This document shows, piece after piece, positions 36,956 through 46,297 of a DNA stretch of 64,000 nucleotides. The stretch lies in assembly GCA_016839555.1 (NCBI GenBank), contig JAEOUA010000005.1, positions 62,001-126,000 on the forward strand. Reading direction: 5' to 3'. Position 1 is the stretch's first letter; the number at the start of each line of letters is the position of its first letter. The position numbers were made by a program, and so were the translations under genes. Under the pieces are notes generated by a model that was given only the letters and a program-made list of their open reading frames with translations, ran no database searches and was not told the DNA's origin. Source of the DNA: Promethearchaeota archaeon. Its GTDB lineage: Archaea > Asgardarchaeota > Lokiarchaeia > Sigyniarchaeales > SOKP01.

Positions 36956-38380
36956 TTATTCTACTAAAGAACTGATCTTTTCATTTAACAATTCGATATG
37001 ATAGTTATCATTTAATTGTTCATAGATTTCCTTAGCTTTTCTAAAATTTGATATTGCGAGATCATGAATATTTTTGCTTAAATATATATCCCCTAGTTGA
37101 GCATGAATCTTAGCAATTTCCTTAAAATAATGAGATGATTCATAAATATGCAGAGCTTTTTCATAAAATTCAATCGCTTTTAAAGTATCATGTTGGTAAT
37201 TTAAATAAATTTCAGCAATAATAGTATTTAATTCTGCTACTTTAAATTGTTCCCCAAATTTATCATAAATTTTAATTGCTAGAATATAATATTCAATCGC
37301 TGTTTTTGATTCCTTATTTAACTCATATAACCTTGCTATCTCTTCTAAAACAGTAGCTTCTTTTAAACTCTCATCTTCTACTTCAAGGATACGTACACAT
37401 TCCATGCTTTTTAATAAATAATTTTCAGCATTTTGAAAATTATTCCATAAAAGTTCGATTTTTCCCAGGAATAAATAAATTTCCCATTCTAATCTTGATT
37501 TGAGATATATAGAGATTTTATCTTCAATCCTTTTAATCAATTCTAATGCTTTTGATAAATAATCAAAAGCTTTATCATAATAATTACCTTCCAAATAGAA
37601 ATATAATTTTCCATATTTTAGATTGGTTATTATTCTTCCATAGAAATTGTCATTTTTTTTGAAAAACACGATGTTTCTTTGTAAGATTTTTTTTATACGT
37701 TCGTAATTTTTTAATATGAATAATACCTCGACTAAATTGCTCGAAGACTTAACTTCCTCATAGATTAAATTCTCTTTTTCCGCTAAATTTATGGCTTTTT
37801 GATAATAATTATAGGCATTTTCGATATCTTTGATTTGCAGATACACATTTCCAATATTATTATACATTAATACAATTTTTTTTGTTTCGTTTAACTCATT
37901 CAAGATTTCAATGGTTGAATCAAAATGATAAAGGGCATCTTCAAAATATCCTAATAATTCTTTTATTAATCCAATCTCATTATGAGTTATTGCGAGTTTT
38001 AAATCATTTCTATCATCCGTGTAAACTTTCAACGCATTTTCAAGTTCGCTTAAAGCCTTTGAAAATTCTCTTTTTTTATAATAAAGTCCTGCTTTCTCTA
38101 AGAATAAGTCTCCAATAGGTCTCCCTTTTGTATATTGAATATCAATTTTTTTTTCTATTTCTCTAATTTTTTCATCTAAAGGGCCATCAACTACTTTATT
38201 GATATCAAAAGGTTTTTCTGTCTCTATCTCATAAGGCGAAGTCGAATCTAGATTTTCATAAAAATATGCTTCTTGGTTTTCTTGGGCATCGTCAAGATCT
38301 ACAAGGAGTGGTTTCTTGCAGTGAGGACAAATATATGAAGGATTTTTAATTACCATTCCGCAGTAAGGGCAAATGATCAT
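36956..38380 (-). CDS. Zinc-ribbon TPR-repeat protein
   Basis: 474 residues. An N-terminal zinc ribbon (C4, C7, C18, C21: CPYCG ... CPHCK) is followed by an acidic linker and then about nine TPR-type helix pairs from residue 95 to the end, for instance LAITHNEIGLIKELLGYFEDALYHFDSTI and its repeats. Such proteins are scaffolds; nothing identifies the ligand. A second TPR protein lies 94 bases upstream in the same direction. The two differ in that the other lacks the zinc ribbon. Confidence 0.85.
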   Translation of the reverse strand: MIICPYCGMVIKNPSYICPHCKKPLLVDLDDAQENQEAYFYENLDSTSPYEIETEKPFDINKVVDGPLDEKIREIEKKIDIQYTKGRPIGDLFLEKAGLYYKKREFSKALSELENALKVYTDDRNDLKLAITHNEIGLIKELLGYFEDALYHFDSTIEILNELNETKKIVLMYNNIGNVYLQIKDIENAYNYYQKAINLAEKENLIYEEVKSSSNLVEVLFILKNYERIKKILQRNIVFFKKNDNFYGRIITNLKYGKLYFYLEGNYYDKAFDYLSKALELIKRIEDKISIYLKSRLEWEIYLFLGKIELLWNNFQNAENYLLKSMECVRILEVEDESLKEATVLEEIARLYELNKESKTAIEYYILAIKIYDKFGEQFKVAELNTIIAEIYLNYQHDTLKAIEFYEKALHIYESSHYFKEIAKIHAQLGDIYLSKNIHDLAISNFRKAKEIYEQLNDNYHIELLNEKISSLVE

Positions 38381-38474
38381 TTCTAATAGTTTCTTTTTCT
38401 AAATTATTATTTATAAACTTTTAAAAAATTCTATTCTATTAAAAACATATAATACGTGTTTAAGTATTTTTATA

Positions 38475-39392
38475 TTAATTTTCTTCTTGATATTTTCTTA
38501 ATTCTTCTTTAATTTTTTGATCGCTTAGACCAAAAGATTTGAGAAGTATCGATATTTGTCTTATTGCATTGTTTGCCCCGATTTTTTGTGCTAAATCCAA
38601 TGCTTTGATAAATTCATCTTTTGCTTGCTTTATTTTTCCTAAATAAAATAAAGATTCTCCAACGTAGGATAATCCTTTTAAGATAAATTCGCTATAATTG
38701 GAATCTATTGCTACATTAGTGCCTTTTTTAAAAAAGGTTAAGGCATTTTGATATTTTTGATTCCTTTTATTAAGAATTCCTAAATTAAAATATGAAGTAA
38801 TCATACCTTTCTTATCATTAATTTTCTCAAATGCTAATAAAGCTTTCTGATAGAGCTCTCTTAGAATCTCCCAATCTTCTTTTATTTCATAAATCTGGAT
38901 TAATTGACCAATACAATCCAAAAAGCTATAAATGTCCTTATTTTCAGAGCAAATTTCACAGCATTTGAATAAAACTTCGGATGCCTTATCCAGCTTATTT
39001 AATTTTAGATAGGAATTCCCAATTCCCTTTAGACACATGATTTTTTCATTCTGCTCTCTTAATTCATCATAAATCGTGAATGCTTCTTCATAATAATCTA
39101 TTGCTTTTTTATATTCTCCCTTTTTAACATACAAAACTCCAAATATTCCCAGAGCGGATGCTTTCCCGAGCCTATCTTTCTGCTTTTCAAAATATTTTAA
39201 ACAAGTCAAAAAATTTTGTTCTGCAAGGGTATATTCTTCAATCTGAAGTTGAAGCAACCCAATATCACTTAATTCTTTAAAATAATCAGCACCTTTTTCA
39301 AGGTCTGCAATATTTTCTTTTTTTTTATTTATTATTTCTTGAATTTCTTCTTTTAAAAGTTCATTTTCTTCAGAATTTATGGTATAATACAC
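38475..39392 (-). CDS. TPR-repeat protein
   Basis: 305 residues, almost entirely TPR helix pairs (about residues 35-290), with typical W/L/G/Y/A/F/A/P positions such as GDIGLLQLQIEEYTLAEQNF-like units, KASALGIFGVLYVKKGEY and FNLGILNKRNQKYQNAL. No catalytic domain or signal peptide. It is probably co-expressed with the zinc-ribbon TPR gene downstream. Role: protein scaffold, partner unknown. Confidence 0.82.
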   Translation of the reverse strand: MYYTINSEENELLKEEIQEIINKKKENIADLEKGADYFKELSDIGLLQLQIEEYTLAEQNFLTCLKYFEKQKDRLGKASALGIFGVLYVKKGEYKKAIDYYEEAFTIYDELREQNEKIMCLKGIGNSYLKLNKLDKASEVLFKCCEICSENKDIYSFLDCIGQLIQIYEIKEDWEILRELYQKALLAFEKINDKKGMITSYFNLGILNKRNQKYQNALTFFKKGTNVAIDSNYSEFILKGLSYVGESLFYLGKIKQAKDEFIKALDLAQKIGANNAIRQISILLKSFGLSDQKIKEELRKYQEEN

Positions 39393-39530
39393 TTCCAGGG
39401 TTGAATTAATTGATATAAATTATTTCAAACTAATATTATATATCCATAATAATTAAAATAAAACGCAAGTTTTTTATTATATAAATAAGGAAATGCAATT
39501 AATTTAAAATATATTAAGAGGTTGTTTTAT

Positions 39531-40643
39531 ATGAAAAAAGAAGCAAGACTCTGGGATATATTGGGTGATAATAAAGTAAAATGTCATGTCTGCGCTAATG
39601 AATGTATAATACTTCCAGATAAGGTTGGTATATGTAGAACAAGAAAAAATATTAATGGAGTATTATATACTCTAATCTATGGATCTATGATCTCTCGTGG
39701 GAGTTTAGATCCAATTGAAAAAAAACCGCTATATAATTATTGGCCAGGACATACGGCATATTCAATAGCCTCAGTGGGGTGTTCTTTTAGATGTCTTAAT
39801 TGTCAGAATTGGTCTATTTCTCAAGCAACACCAAGTGACAATGGTGATGAAGGATATATTGATTTTGAAGATTATAGAGACAGAAAAATGTCCTTAGTAG
39901 AAATGACACCAGAAGAGCTTGTAAAGAGAGTAGTCAAGAGTGGGGCAAAAACTTTAGCATACACCTATAATGAGCCTCTAATCTGGCATGAATGGATATT
40001 AGATACCGCCCGCCTTCTTCATAAAGAAGATATTAAAACTATATTGGTCACAAATGGATTTTCTACTCCAGAAGCTTCGAAAGAATTAATAGATATTGGT
40101 ATTGGAGCGGCTAATATTGACATAAAAGGGATGACAGATGAGTTCTATAAAAAAATATGTGGCGCTCCCTCTGTCCAACCAGTTTTAGACACAGCTAAAC
40201 GTTTCAAAAGTAATGGTATTCATGTGGAAATTACTAATTTGATCATCCCTGATATAAATGACGATGAAAAAGATATTAAAAAATTATGCGATTGGGTTTA
40301 TGATAATTTAGGCGAGAACACACCCCTACACTTTAGTGCTTACCATCCCGATTATAAACGACCCTCAGAAAAAAGGACTTCGTTCGGAATTTTGGATAAA
40401 GCGTATAATATAGCTAAGGAAACAGGTCTATTTTTTCCCTATGTCGGGAATATAAAACATGAGAAAGGGAGTAATACCTATTGCCCTAATTGTGGAGAAA
40501 TCCTCATTTCAAGAATGGGATTTAGTCTTTCAAAAATCAATATTACTGATGATAATAAATGTAAGAATTGCTCCTATGACTTAAATAAGGATATAATTGG
40601 GGAGATTAACAAAAGTGCTTCTTCTCGATTTTCTTTTTTCTAA
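39531..40643 (+). CDS. amrS: AmmeMemoRadiSam-type radical SAM enzyme
   Basis: 370 residues from ATG 39531, preferred because GAGG at 39518-39521 lies 9 bases upstream; the TTG at 39522 would abut it. The N-terminal zinc-type motif CHVCANEC ... GICRTR is followed by the radical SAM cluster CSFRCLNC (Cys about 84, 88, 91), and a C-terminal zinc ribbon (CPNCG ... CKNC). This order defines the AmrS/PflA-like family that occurs with MEMO1 and AMMECR1 homologues. Neither partner is in this window. The substrate is not firmly known. It is divergent from the TPR gene and convergent with the membrane protein at 40676. Confidence 0.88.
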   Translation: MKKEARLWDILGDNKVKCHVCANECIILPDKVGICRTRKNINGVLYTLIYGSMISRGSLDPIEKKPLYNYWPGHTAYSIASVGCSFRCLNCQNWSISQATPSDNGDEGYIDFEDYRDRKMSLVEMTPEELVKRVVKSGAKTLAYTYNEPLIWHEWILDTARLLHKEDIKTILVTNGFSTPEASKELIDIGIGAANIDIKGMTDEFYKKICGAPSVQPVLDTAKRFKSNGIHVEITNLIIPDINDDEKDIKKLCDWVYDNLGENTPLHFSAYHPDYKRPSEKRTSFGILDKAYNIAKETGLFFPYVGNIKHEKGSNTYCPNCGEILISRMGFSLSKINITDDNKCKNCSYDLNKDIIGEINKSASSRFSFF

Positions 40644-40675
40644 AAATAAAAAATGAGGAAAAAATAAAATTATAT

Positions 40676-41404
40676 TTAGATTGGCAGACCTAAGGATTTA
40701 AAAAAGGATTCTAAAGATTTAAATAAGGATTCTAAAAGAGTCTCTTGAGGGCCTATTGGAATAAGGGTTGCCTTTAATACCAATAAGAAAAATGCTTGAA
40801 CAAAGCAGAAAATAGCAAAAATAATAGCGATAGGAGGCCAAGAAAGTGCTTTACTAATGATTATAAATACATCAATCGCCATTTTCGCAATCACAGCCAC
40901 TATAATGAATACAATAATGAATATTATAATCAATAACCATTTGGGATCTATATAATTTCCAAGAAATTCTACTACATCCGGAGGTATCAATAACGCAATA
41001 AGTATCACAACCGATGAAGCTGCGATAAGTGCTATGATTGAACCGATTGGAATATCATTAATTGGTTTAAAGAAGGTTGCGACACCAAATACAATTAATA
41101 AAATTGCGGTAAAAATATCAGAATCTCCATATACCGAAAGTGGTTCTTTAAGGATCAGTTCAGCTACCCCAGAGATAATACAGATGGCACCCACAACAAA
41201 GGATAAATATGTTAAGACTTTTAAAAATGTGGTTATCTTACGGTCCCACTCCTCCATTTCACGTTTGCGAAAACTTCCTCGGGCTTTCCATTCATATGCC
41301 GCGTTTATTATCCAAATAACGCCAAGGAGGAGCAAGAAAAACGCTCCCCAAGCGGCGAATGGCCTGAATAAATTTTCTGTATAATCAAATTGTTGTACTA
41401 ACAT
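40676..41404 (-). CDS. Hypothetical membrane protein, six helices
   Basis: 242 residues with about six membrane segments (about 17-36, 60-85, 97-112, 118-143, 155-176, 185-215) and a terminal amphipathic helix (LFKSLESFFKSLG). A charged cytosolic loop (EWKARGSFRKREMEEWDRK) separates the first two helices. No family recognised and no conserved polar residues in membrane segments to suggest transport. Start ATG 41404; upstream gap to the glycerol-3-phosphate dehydrogenase end is 207 bases. Confidence 0.65.
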   Translation of the reverse strand: MLVQQFDYTENLFRPFAAWGAFFLLLLGVIWIINAAYEWKARGSFRKREMEEWDRKITTFLKVLTYLSFVVGAICIISGVAELILKEPLSVYGDSDIFTAILLIVFGVATFFKPINDIPIGSIIALIAASSVVILIALLIPPDVVEFLGNYIDPKWLLIIIFIIVFIIVAVIAKMAIDVFIIISKALSWPPIAIIFAIFCFVQAFFLLVLKATLIPIGPQETLLESLFKSLESFFKSLGLPI

Positions 41405-41611
41405 TCTTTGAATTCTTTATTTTTATAATTTTTATATATACTTATAATTAAAATATAAATGTTATTTTTAAACCTTTTTGGAGTCCGATTTTAATAAAAA
41501 TAAGAAAAAATGAAATCCGCAATTCTTTTATTTAGAGACTTATAAAAGATCAATTTAAAATTAGCATAAAAAAATAGAATTTTTACTGAGAACAATTAAT
41601 GGAATTAAAAT

Positions 41612-43288
41612 TTATACAAAGGCAATAGTATTTTTTATGTAATCGATATATTTTGAAATTTCTTTTTCTTTTATTTCTGGGCTCCAGTTATATTCCTCTG
41701 CCATTATTTCAGCCACGACTTTTACCGCATCTAATTGCCTTTTATGGTCGATGAATAGACTCATTTCAGTCCTTCGGCAAAATACATCAATTAAATGAGG
41801 GGTAAGTTCATATCTAAGTAAGTATACAATTTCCGCCTTAATAAAGTCATTCTCATCAAGTATCCGCTCTTTTAAAGATTCATTTTCTTTTATAAGCTCT
41901 AATATCTTAATTGCTCCACGTTCATATTGCTGATAAAGATGAAGAGCAATATCTTCCTCAATCTTAATATTTGAATTTTTTAATTCCCTCTCCCACTCTT
42001 CTTCCTCCATCTTGATTTTAAACTTTTGCTTTGAGAAGCTTTCTTCTCGAGAAATATCAGGGAAAATATTCTTTTCTGCAACCTTTTCAAATAAATCTTC
42101 TGCCATTTTTCTCCATGTCGTCAATTTTCCTCCAGATATCGTTAATAATCCATTTTTATTAAAGAATATGATATGTTTACGGGAAACATCGCTTTCGGAT
42201 TTTCCTTTTTCCCTCACGAGAGGTCTAATGCCAGCATAAGTAGCTAAAAGATTTTCATAATTTAACTCTGCTGTGGGGAAATAATATTTGACCGATTCAA
42301 TTAAATAATCGGCATCTTCCCTATTACAGTAAGGATTGGCTAAATCACCCTTATAATCTGTATCTGTTGTGCCAATTATTGTGAAATCTCCTCGAGGTAA
42401 TACAAAAAATGCGCGATTATCTGTGATTGAGGTTATTATTGTTGCCATTTTATTCTTTACATCTTTCCGCCTATAGACAAGGTGAACTCCCTTAGTGGGT
42501 CTAATTAAAGGCTTTGGTACATCTTCTGGATAATCATTTAATAAATCATCTGTCCAAATCCCTGTAGCATTTACAATTAATGTTCCTTTTACTATAAATT
42601 CTTTATAATTTTCAAGATCTTTACATTTTACCCCTATTATTTTACCATCTTCCATTACATACTCTAAGACTTCACAATAATTAACTACATCTGCCCCTCT
42701 AATAACCGCTTCCTTTAAGGTTTCTATTGTTAAACGTGCATCATCCACATTATTGTCATAATAAATAACTCCTCCATTATTTCCTTCTTTTCTTATCTCT
42801 GGTTCCGCTTCAATTACTTCTTCAGTAGAAATTAATTGACGCTGTTTATAATTCTTATATTTTTCATTTTTATCACTTAAAAAGTCATAAATTTTAGTAG
42901 CACCTTTAATATCTCGCATTTTATATTTTCCTCCTTCCCATGCGACAAATAAAAAGGGAATCGGTCGGAGGGTGGTACAATGCTGACGCATCCAATTCCT
43001 TTCAGTTGTTGCTTCCTTAACTAAATCCATTTCTCCATGCCCCAAATATCTGATACCTCCGTGAGCTAGTTTTGAGCTTCTTGATGAAGTCCCAGCAGCA
43101 AAATCTTGCATTTCAATTAAGCTAACCTTTAGCCCGCGCATCACTCCCTCTCTTGCAACTCCCGCACCAGTAATCCCTCCTCCAATAACTATTACATCAT
43201 ACTCGTTTTTTTTTAACCTATCGATAATTTTATCTCTATGCTCAAGATTCCAAGTTTTTTCAAATAATTTCTCAACTAAATCGTTCAT
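41612..43288 (-). CDS. FAD-dependent glycerol-3-phosphate dehydrogenase (GlpA/GlpD type)
   Basis: 558 residues, in the usual length range. The FAD-binding motif is VIVIGGGITGAGVAREGVMRG (about 33-52), followed by the family signature GTSSRSSKLAHGGIRYL (about 65-82), and later GTTDTDYKGDL and SGGKLTTWRKMAED. A C-terminal helical domain follows. It oxidises sn-glycerol-3-phosphate to dihydroxyacetone phosphate, donating electrons to a membrane quinone-type or other acceptor. Archaeal membrane lipids normally use glycerol-1-phosphate, so this enzyme is either catabolic or linked to a bacterial-type G3P pool. No glycerol kinase is adjacent; a PfkB kinase lies 700 bases upstream on the same strand. 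Confidence 0.9.
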   Translation of the reverse strand: MNDLVEKLFEKTWNLEHRDKIIDRLKKNEYDVIVIGGGITGAGVAREGVMRGLKVSLIEMQDFAAGTSSRSSKLAHGGIRYLGHGEMDLVKEATTERNWMRQHCTTLRPIPFLFVAWEGGKYKMRDIKGATKIYDFLSDKNEKYKNYKQRQLISTEEVIEAEPEIRKEGNNGGVIYYDNNVDDARLTIETLKEAVIRGADVVNYCEVLEYVMEDGKIIGVKCKDLENYKEFIVKGTLIVNATGIWTDDLLNDYPEDVPKPLIRPTKGVHLVYRRKDVKNKMATIITSITDNRAFFVLPRGDFTIIGTTDTDYKGDLANPYCNREDADYLIESVKYYFPTAELNYENLLATYAGIRPLVREKGKSESDVSRKHIIFFNKNGLLTISGGKLTTWRKMAEDLFEKVAEKNIFPDISREESFSKQKFKIKMEEEEWERELKNSNIKIEEDIALHLYQQYERGAIKILELIKENESLKERILDENDFIKAEIVYLLRYELTPHLIDVFCRRTEMSLFIDHKRQLDAVKVVAEIMAEEYNWSPEIKEKEISKYIDYIKNTIAFV

Positions 43289-43542
43289 AACTAATCAACC
43301 TTTTAAAATGATCTTTCTTTTTTAATTTTATTTCTAATTTTAATAAAATTAAAATTTTTCATTTAGCTTTTCTTTCTAAGAAAAAAATATCCTTTTTACC
43401 AATAAAGTACTATTTAAATCCAAGTTCCCATCATCTTGGATTTATATCTCTATTTTTTACATATGAAAAAATACTAAAATAAGGAAAAAAAATAAAAAAA
43501 TTTAAGAAATAAATTCTAAATTAAATCCCATCCAATCTAATA

Positions 43543-43845
43543 CTATATGAAGCCGAGCATTTTCATAGCTTTTTTCGAATCCAAGATTGGTTCTATCTTA
43601 TATTCATACCCTTCAATAAGCGAATATCGATAAAAACGTTTAGTTAAAGCATTAATACCTTCTACTAATTTCTCGTCATCGCATTCATAAATCCCATAAT
43701 TTTTATAATATCCATCTTGTACAACGAAATGATGGACCGTATGGAGGAATGGTGGATAATCGGGAGCATTTCCCGAAGTATATACATCAATAAGTTCTGG
43801 TAATTTCCAGGGAGGATACGTTGCTATTACCATGAGGAAAGCCAT
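43543..43845 (-). CDS. Small hypothetical protein
   Basis: 100 residues, start ATG 43845. The N-terminal FLMVIATYPPWKLPELIDVY and later HHFVVQDGYYKNYGIYEC, followed by a helix, match the strand-helix-strand-strand order of small ferredoxin-like (dimeric alpha/beta barrel) domains, some of which belong to EthD- or YCII-like families. I could not identify a family with certainty. The gap 43289-43542 upstream of the dehydrogenase start shows nothing but AT-rich sequence. Possibly in the same unit as the PfkB gene, but the gap is 142 bases. Confidence 0.6.
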   Translation of the reverse strand: MAFLMVIATYPPWKLPELIDVYTSGNAPDYPPFLHTVHHFVVQDGYYKNYGIYECDDEKLVEGINALTKRFYRYSLIEGYEYKIEPILDSKKAMKMLGFI

Positions 43846-43987
43846 TTAAAAATTTCACCTTCTTTTTTAATTTATTAATATATTATTGGAGTTTAAACAA
43901 ATAATAAGTTATTGGGAATCTTTATAAGTGTTTGCGTTAAAATTTGTTAAATATTCTCCTTAAAAACTTTGTCTAATATAAAATGCA

Positions 43988-45190
43988 CTAAGGGAACTGT
44001 GGATTATCGTGATCTATATATTCCAAATATCGCTTTATAAATTGTCTTAATTGTCCAAAATTAGGAGATCTTCCCGTTCTCACAAAGATGGCAGATAATG
44101 CATTTCCCATTAGAATTGCTTTAGGAGGATTTAGATCCCCTAATAATGCCGCGATTACTCCAGAATTGAAATGATCACCTGCAGATACTGTATAAGAAGG
44201 GTTTGAAGTATAGGCTTCTGTTATCCAATAATGTTGCATATTATTTTTTACAGTTATTGTAGCAAAATGCGGGGAATGAATTATAAGATAGGATAATCCC
44301 AAGTCTTTGTTTATATTTTTACCCCCAGTAATAAAATCTTTAAAATTTGCTTTATTAGGGGTGATCTCAACGACAGTGTCTAAAGCTTTTGAGATATCTA
44401 TAGCTTCTTGATCATTTAGACTCAGCAATACGGGAATCTGATCCTCCATTTTTTGTAAGACATTTAGCATTTCAATAATTTCTGGTTTCGATCTCTTTTT
44501 AATATCCGCTAAATCCACAAAAAAAAGTTTCTTATTTATATCTTTAATAGAGGGGAATATTTCTTCCATTAATTTTTGCCAGATATTAGTTAATTGTGGA
44601 AAAATCGACCAATATCCAAATCCTATAACGTTAGATTCTTCCATCCTTTTAATAAGGTGTTCTCTTGGAATTCTCTGTAGTAATGTTTCCCACTTAATTT
44701 CAAGAAGTCCTTTAATATCAGAAAGCATAACTTTTCCATCATTAAATTCCAATCCAATCGTTTTTCCTGGATTGGTGATTGAAATTGCATTGATATTTTC
44801 GTTTTGAATTAATTCATCATAAAGTGAGTTAATTTTAGGATAGCCTAAGGAAGCTAATAAAAATACATTTATGCCTAATGCGCTCAGAGCTTTGCTATTA
44901 TTTGGGGCGAATCCTCCAGAAGTTTTTTTCTTTAAAAATATTTCAATATTTCCCGAACTCCCCGAAATTTGTTTTAATCTTTGTGAGAATTCGATGATAG
45001 TAGCAAATTGCTTCCATTTTTCCAAATTATATCGTTTTTGAACTAGAGAATAAAGAAAATCGATAAATCCATCAATACCTAAAAATACCTTTTTTTTTGT
45101 TAAATTTACCTCAAATTCTTTATCTAATTCTTCTTGAATTGATTTAAAAGTTGGTAGTGTATTATCATAGGGATTTAATTTTTCATACAT
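43988..45190 (-). CDS. PfkB-family sugar kinase
   Basis: 400 residues. The substrate-binding segment FLGIDGFIDFLYSLVQ (about 36-51), the GGFAPNNSKALSALGINVFLLASLG core (about 112-136), and the C-terminal anion-hole motif SAGDHFNSGVIAALLG (Asp about 343) are characteristic of the ribokinase/PfkB family. It phosphorylates a sugar or nucleoside with ATP; substrate unclear, and the length exceeds most fructokinases by about 80 residues owing to inserted helices (KRMEESNVIGFGYWSIF). Start ATG 45190. It is 48 bases downstream of the RNase H-fold gene, in the same direction. Confidence 0.82.
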   Translation of the reverse strand: MYEKLNPYDNTLPTFKSIQEELDKEFEVNLTKKKVFLGIDGFIDFLYSLVQKRYNLEKWKQFATIIEFSQRLKQISGSSGNIEIFLKKKTSGGFAPNNSKALSALGINVFLLASLGYPKINSLYDELIQNENINAISITNPGKTIGLEFNDGKVMLSDIKGLLEIKWETLLQRIPREHLIKRMEESNVIGFGYWSIFPQLTNIWQKLMEEIFPSIKDINKKLFFVDLADIKKRSKPEIIEMLNVLQKMEDQIPVLLSLNDQEAIDISKALDTVVEITPNKANFKDFITGGKNINKDLGLSYLIIHSPHFATITVKNNMQHYWITEAYTSNPSYTVSAGDHFNSGVIAALLGDLNPPKAILMGNALSAIFVRTGRSPNFGQLRQFIKRYLEYIDHDNPQFP

Positions 45191-45237
45191 AAATATTCCA
45201 TAATCTTTTATTGGTTCCTATAAATAAAAGCAAATTG

Positions 45238-46221
45238 TTATTCTAATAATTTGCTAAAAATTAAAGGCAAAGATATAAGATCATAATAATTATGGTCAAT
45301 ACATTCTTTAATTAATCCAATATATCTGTGTGGGTCTTTTAAATATTTTTTATAACATAAGCCCACTAAATTACTTGGTAATTCATTATTTCTTTTCCAA
45401 TTTAAAAGATTCTGCTCAATGGTGGTTAATTGATAGTTCTTAAATTGTCCCTTATATTGTCTAACAACATTATGATATAAATCTATATGTCCATATTTAG
45501 TATTAATGTCTTTATATGGAGTATTTTCTTCAGAAATCATTGGATTCTCATCAAAATAATATAAAAATCGATTTGCTAAATAAGGAATATCAAAACTTTT
45601 TCCATTATAGCTTATAAAACATTTAAATTTGGGAAATATATTTTTCCGTAATTGTTCGCAGATAGCTATTTCTTCTTCTAATCCTCTGGCAAAATATTGG
45701 ATAATCCTATATTTTTTATTATGATAAAATCCAATACCTACAATTATAATAGGACTATCATATATCCCTAATGTTTCTATATCAATAAAAAGAAAATCAT
45801 TAATCAAAAAACAAAATGAAGTGTCTATATCATACAAATATTTATTTTGAGAAAGTGCTCGAAAATCCTTTTTCTTTACCTGATTAATTATTTTTTTGGC
45901 AAATTTGCTATATTTTAAATGCGTTAATAAATCATAAAGAGAAGAAATTCCTCTATTATATAAATAATTTTCTTTATAATGCCCGATATAATATACCGTT
46001 TTTAGATTAGTTAATACATTCCTTTTAGTCTTTTTTAAATTAAAGTTACAAGAAGTAGTATCACATTTCCATGAAATTTCTAATAATTCTCCTAACCCAT
46101 TAGAAATGATTCTTTGATTTTCAAAAAGTTCTTCTAATTTTTTACCTTTATAATCCTCTATTATATCAGTTATATTAAAGCTATTAAAGTTTTGAAAGAA
46201 TTCCAATTTATCAAAGGGCAT
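45238..46221 (-). CDS. RNase H-fold exonuclease (YprB type)
   Basis: 327 residues. A DnaQ-like 3'-5' exonuclease fold is shown by FLFIDIETLG (Exo I, D and E), CFISYNGKSFDIPYL (Exo II) and the C-terminal CIDHNYYDLISL (Exo III, with H and D). The N-terminal ~110 residues are a separate helical part. YprB-type proteins are predicted RNase H-like nucleases. The gene ends at 45238 with SLPLIFSKLLE; a decayed copy of just these last ~40 codons is found at 54961-55080, showing that this family was once duplicated here. Start ATG 46221, 48 bases upstream of the PfkB gene. Confidence 0.82.
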   Translation of the reverse strand: MPFDKLEFFQNFNSFNITDIIEDYKGKKLEELFENQRIISNGLGELLEISWKCDTTSCNFNLKKTKRNVLTNLKTVYYIGHYKENYLYNRGISSLYDLLTHLKYSKFAKKIINQVKKKDFRALSQNKYLYDIDTSFCFLINDFLFIDIETLGIYDSPIIIVGIGFYHNKKYRIIQYFARGLEEEIAICEQLRKNIFPKFKCFISYNGKSFDIPYLANRFLYYFDENPMISEENTPYKDINTKYGHIDLYHNVVRQYKGQFKNYQLTTIEQNLLNWKRNNELPSNLVGLCYKKYLKDPHRYIGLIKECIDHNYYDLISLPLIFSKLLE

Positions 46222-46297
46222 TATTATAATTATATAAATCGTATTCTTTAATAAGTGCTTCTGTGTGGAGATTTATTATGAAATTAAAAAAAGAAGA

